From Pseudoips prasinana (taxonomy: Eukaryota > Arthropoda > Insecta > Lepidoptera > Nolidae): 64,000 nt of DNA. A model generated the notes under the pieces. That model did no database searches. It saw only the letters and a list, made by a program, of their open reading frames with translations, and was not told the origin of the DNA. How positions within the stretch are numbered: the first letter of the stretch is position 1; the number at the start of each line of letters is the position of its first letter. The translations under genes were made by a program, and so were the position numbers. Location: assembly GCA_951640165.1 (NCBI GenBank), contig OX621243.1:9858001-9922000 (forward strand), given 5' to 3'. Positions 63,433 through 64,000 of this stretch are shown one piece after another.

Positions 63433-64000
63433 ACAACTAAATAAACTAACCCATTATGTGGAATAATACAAAAATGTGCCACATATATAATGCATCAGCT
63501 TATTGTTATATATTTTTTTTGTCAATTTCACTCTTGACCCTTTTTCCACTATTTTTGTTACACCTAAGGCGCTAAATGCGTATGTCTGTTAACCAGATAT
63601 GGATTCTAATGCATGTTTCACACTCAGCTTTTGGGGCGAGTATTATTCGACCCGAGAGAAAAACTCTAGTCTTCCAAACGTGGCTATTATGGCATATTCC
63701 TCCAAATGATGGACACAACTTAACTGTAGTTGGCAATCAAAATATATAATAACATTCCATTACATATTAAAAAAATTTCATTACCTCAACTTAGGAAGAA
63801 TTTATTTAATTTCCTCAAAAGAAATGTTTTTATAAACTAAGGAATATCTAGAATATAAGTCAAAATAATAATGTAATTTAATGGATTAAGTTTCAAAACT
63901 ATATGTATATTTGCACGACCTCAGGTCAGAATATGTTGGATATAACCTTTTGATTAACATCTTATGTACAGACGCCAGCTCATCAAGCTACCCCAATCTG
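63433..64000. other. S2-like scrap at about 63630-63720, otherwise anonymous
   Basis: 'gttattcgacccgagagaaa'-like sequence and 'ccaaacgtggctattatggc'+'atattcctccaaatgatgga' follow the S2 3' half in order. The remainder is AT-rich with no signal. Confidence 0.45.

Noticed and set aside
46031..64000. The next dpr exon (Trp-containing Ig strand)
   Set aside because: I scanned for the expected motif after a splice acceptor and found none; short exons could still be missed by eye.

Overview
This 64 kb window is AT-rich eukaryotic DNA, almost certainly from a moth or butterfly. The evidence is the mix of dispersed repeats: tRNA-type SINEs with the 'GTTCGATTCCCACCC' B-box, LINE 3' ends with CATACATA or ATGATG tails, LINE fragments encoding 'WRPRTRRRSVGRPPTRWTDDL', piggyBac and mariner-type DNA transposons, and many short fold-back elements. 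There are no operons, ribosome binding sites, CRISPR arrays or other prokaryotic features. Nearly all of the window is intron or intergenic DNA made of transposable elements.

Only one piece of a host gene can be supported. It is a single 200-nt exon at 45831-46030 (+) with clear splice sites, encoding the start of an immunoglobulin domain of the Dpr (defective proboscis extension response) cell-surface family. Most of the window is therefore probably intron of a very long dpr-like gene, with the other exons outside the window or too short to recognise.

Layout. 1-25 kb: old repeats, including a 148-bp tandem duplication with 32-bp sub-repeats (1.5-1.9 kb), scattered SINEs, LINE 3' ends, and a complete SINE with a 5S-rRNA-like head and a LINE-derived tail (10.2-10.6 kb). 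25.4-28.3 kb: a mariner-superfamily DNA transposon with unusually long (about 430 bp) terminal inverted repeats and a nearly intact transposase. 32.9-39.9 kb: a decayed satellite array of about 195-bp monomers, split by SINEs, a 5'-truncated jockey/CR1-type LINE with a 727-codon open frame, and a 397-bp MITE. Two copies of an unrelated 250-265 bp segment lie at 33.6 and 40.7 kb. 45.8-46.0 kb: the dpr exon. 47.1-48.5 kb: an internally deleted piggyBac-like element. 49-64 kb: more SINEs and LINE 3' ends, including two abutting LINE C-terminal remnants at 57.7-58.5 kb.

Family labels used here: S1 = tRNA-type SINE; S2 = SINE beginning 'gctgtgtggtgacgg'; S5 = SINE with 5S rRNA-like head; LINE-T = LINE whose 3' end reads 'ccactgctggacaaagg' in reverse and ends in ATGATG repeats; family G = LINE-like 3' UTR beginning or ending with 'gctgtgccccgcgg'. 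S2, S5 and LINE-T share the same 3' tail, which suggests that LINE-T machinery mobilised both SINEs. A second theme is about 20 short, often perfect inverted repeats with tiny loops; some look like MITEs, others like fold-back (template-switch) events. All assignments come from reading the sequence and recognising families; no database search was run.
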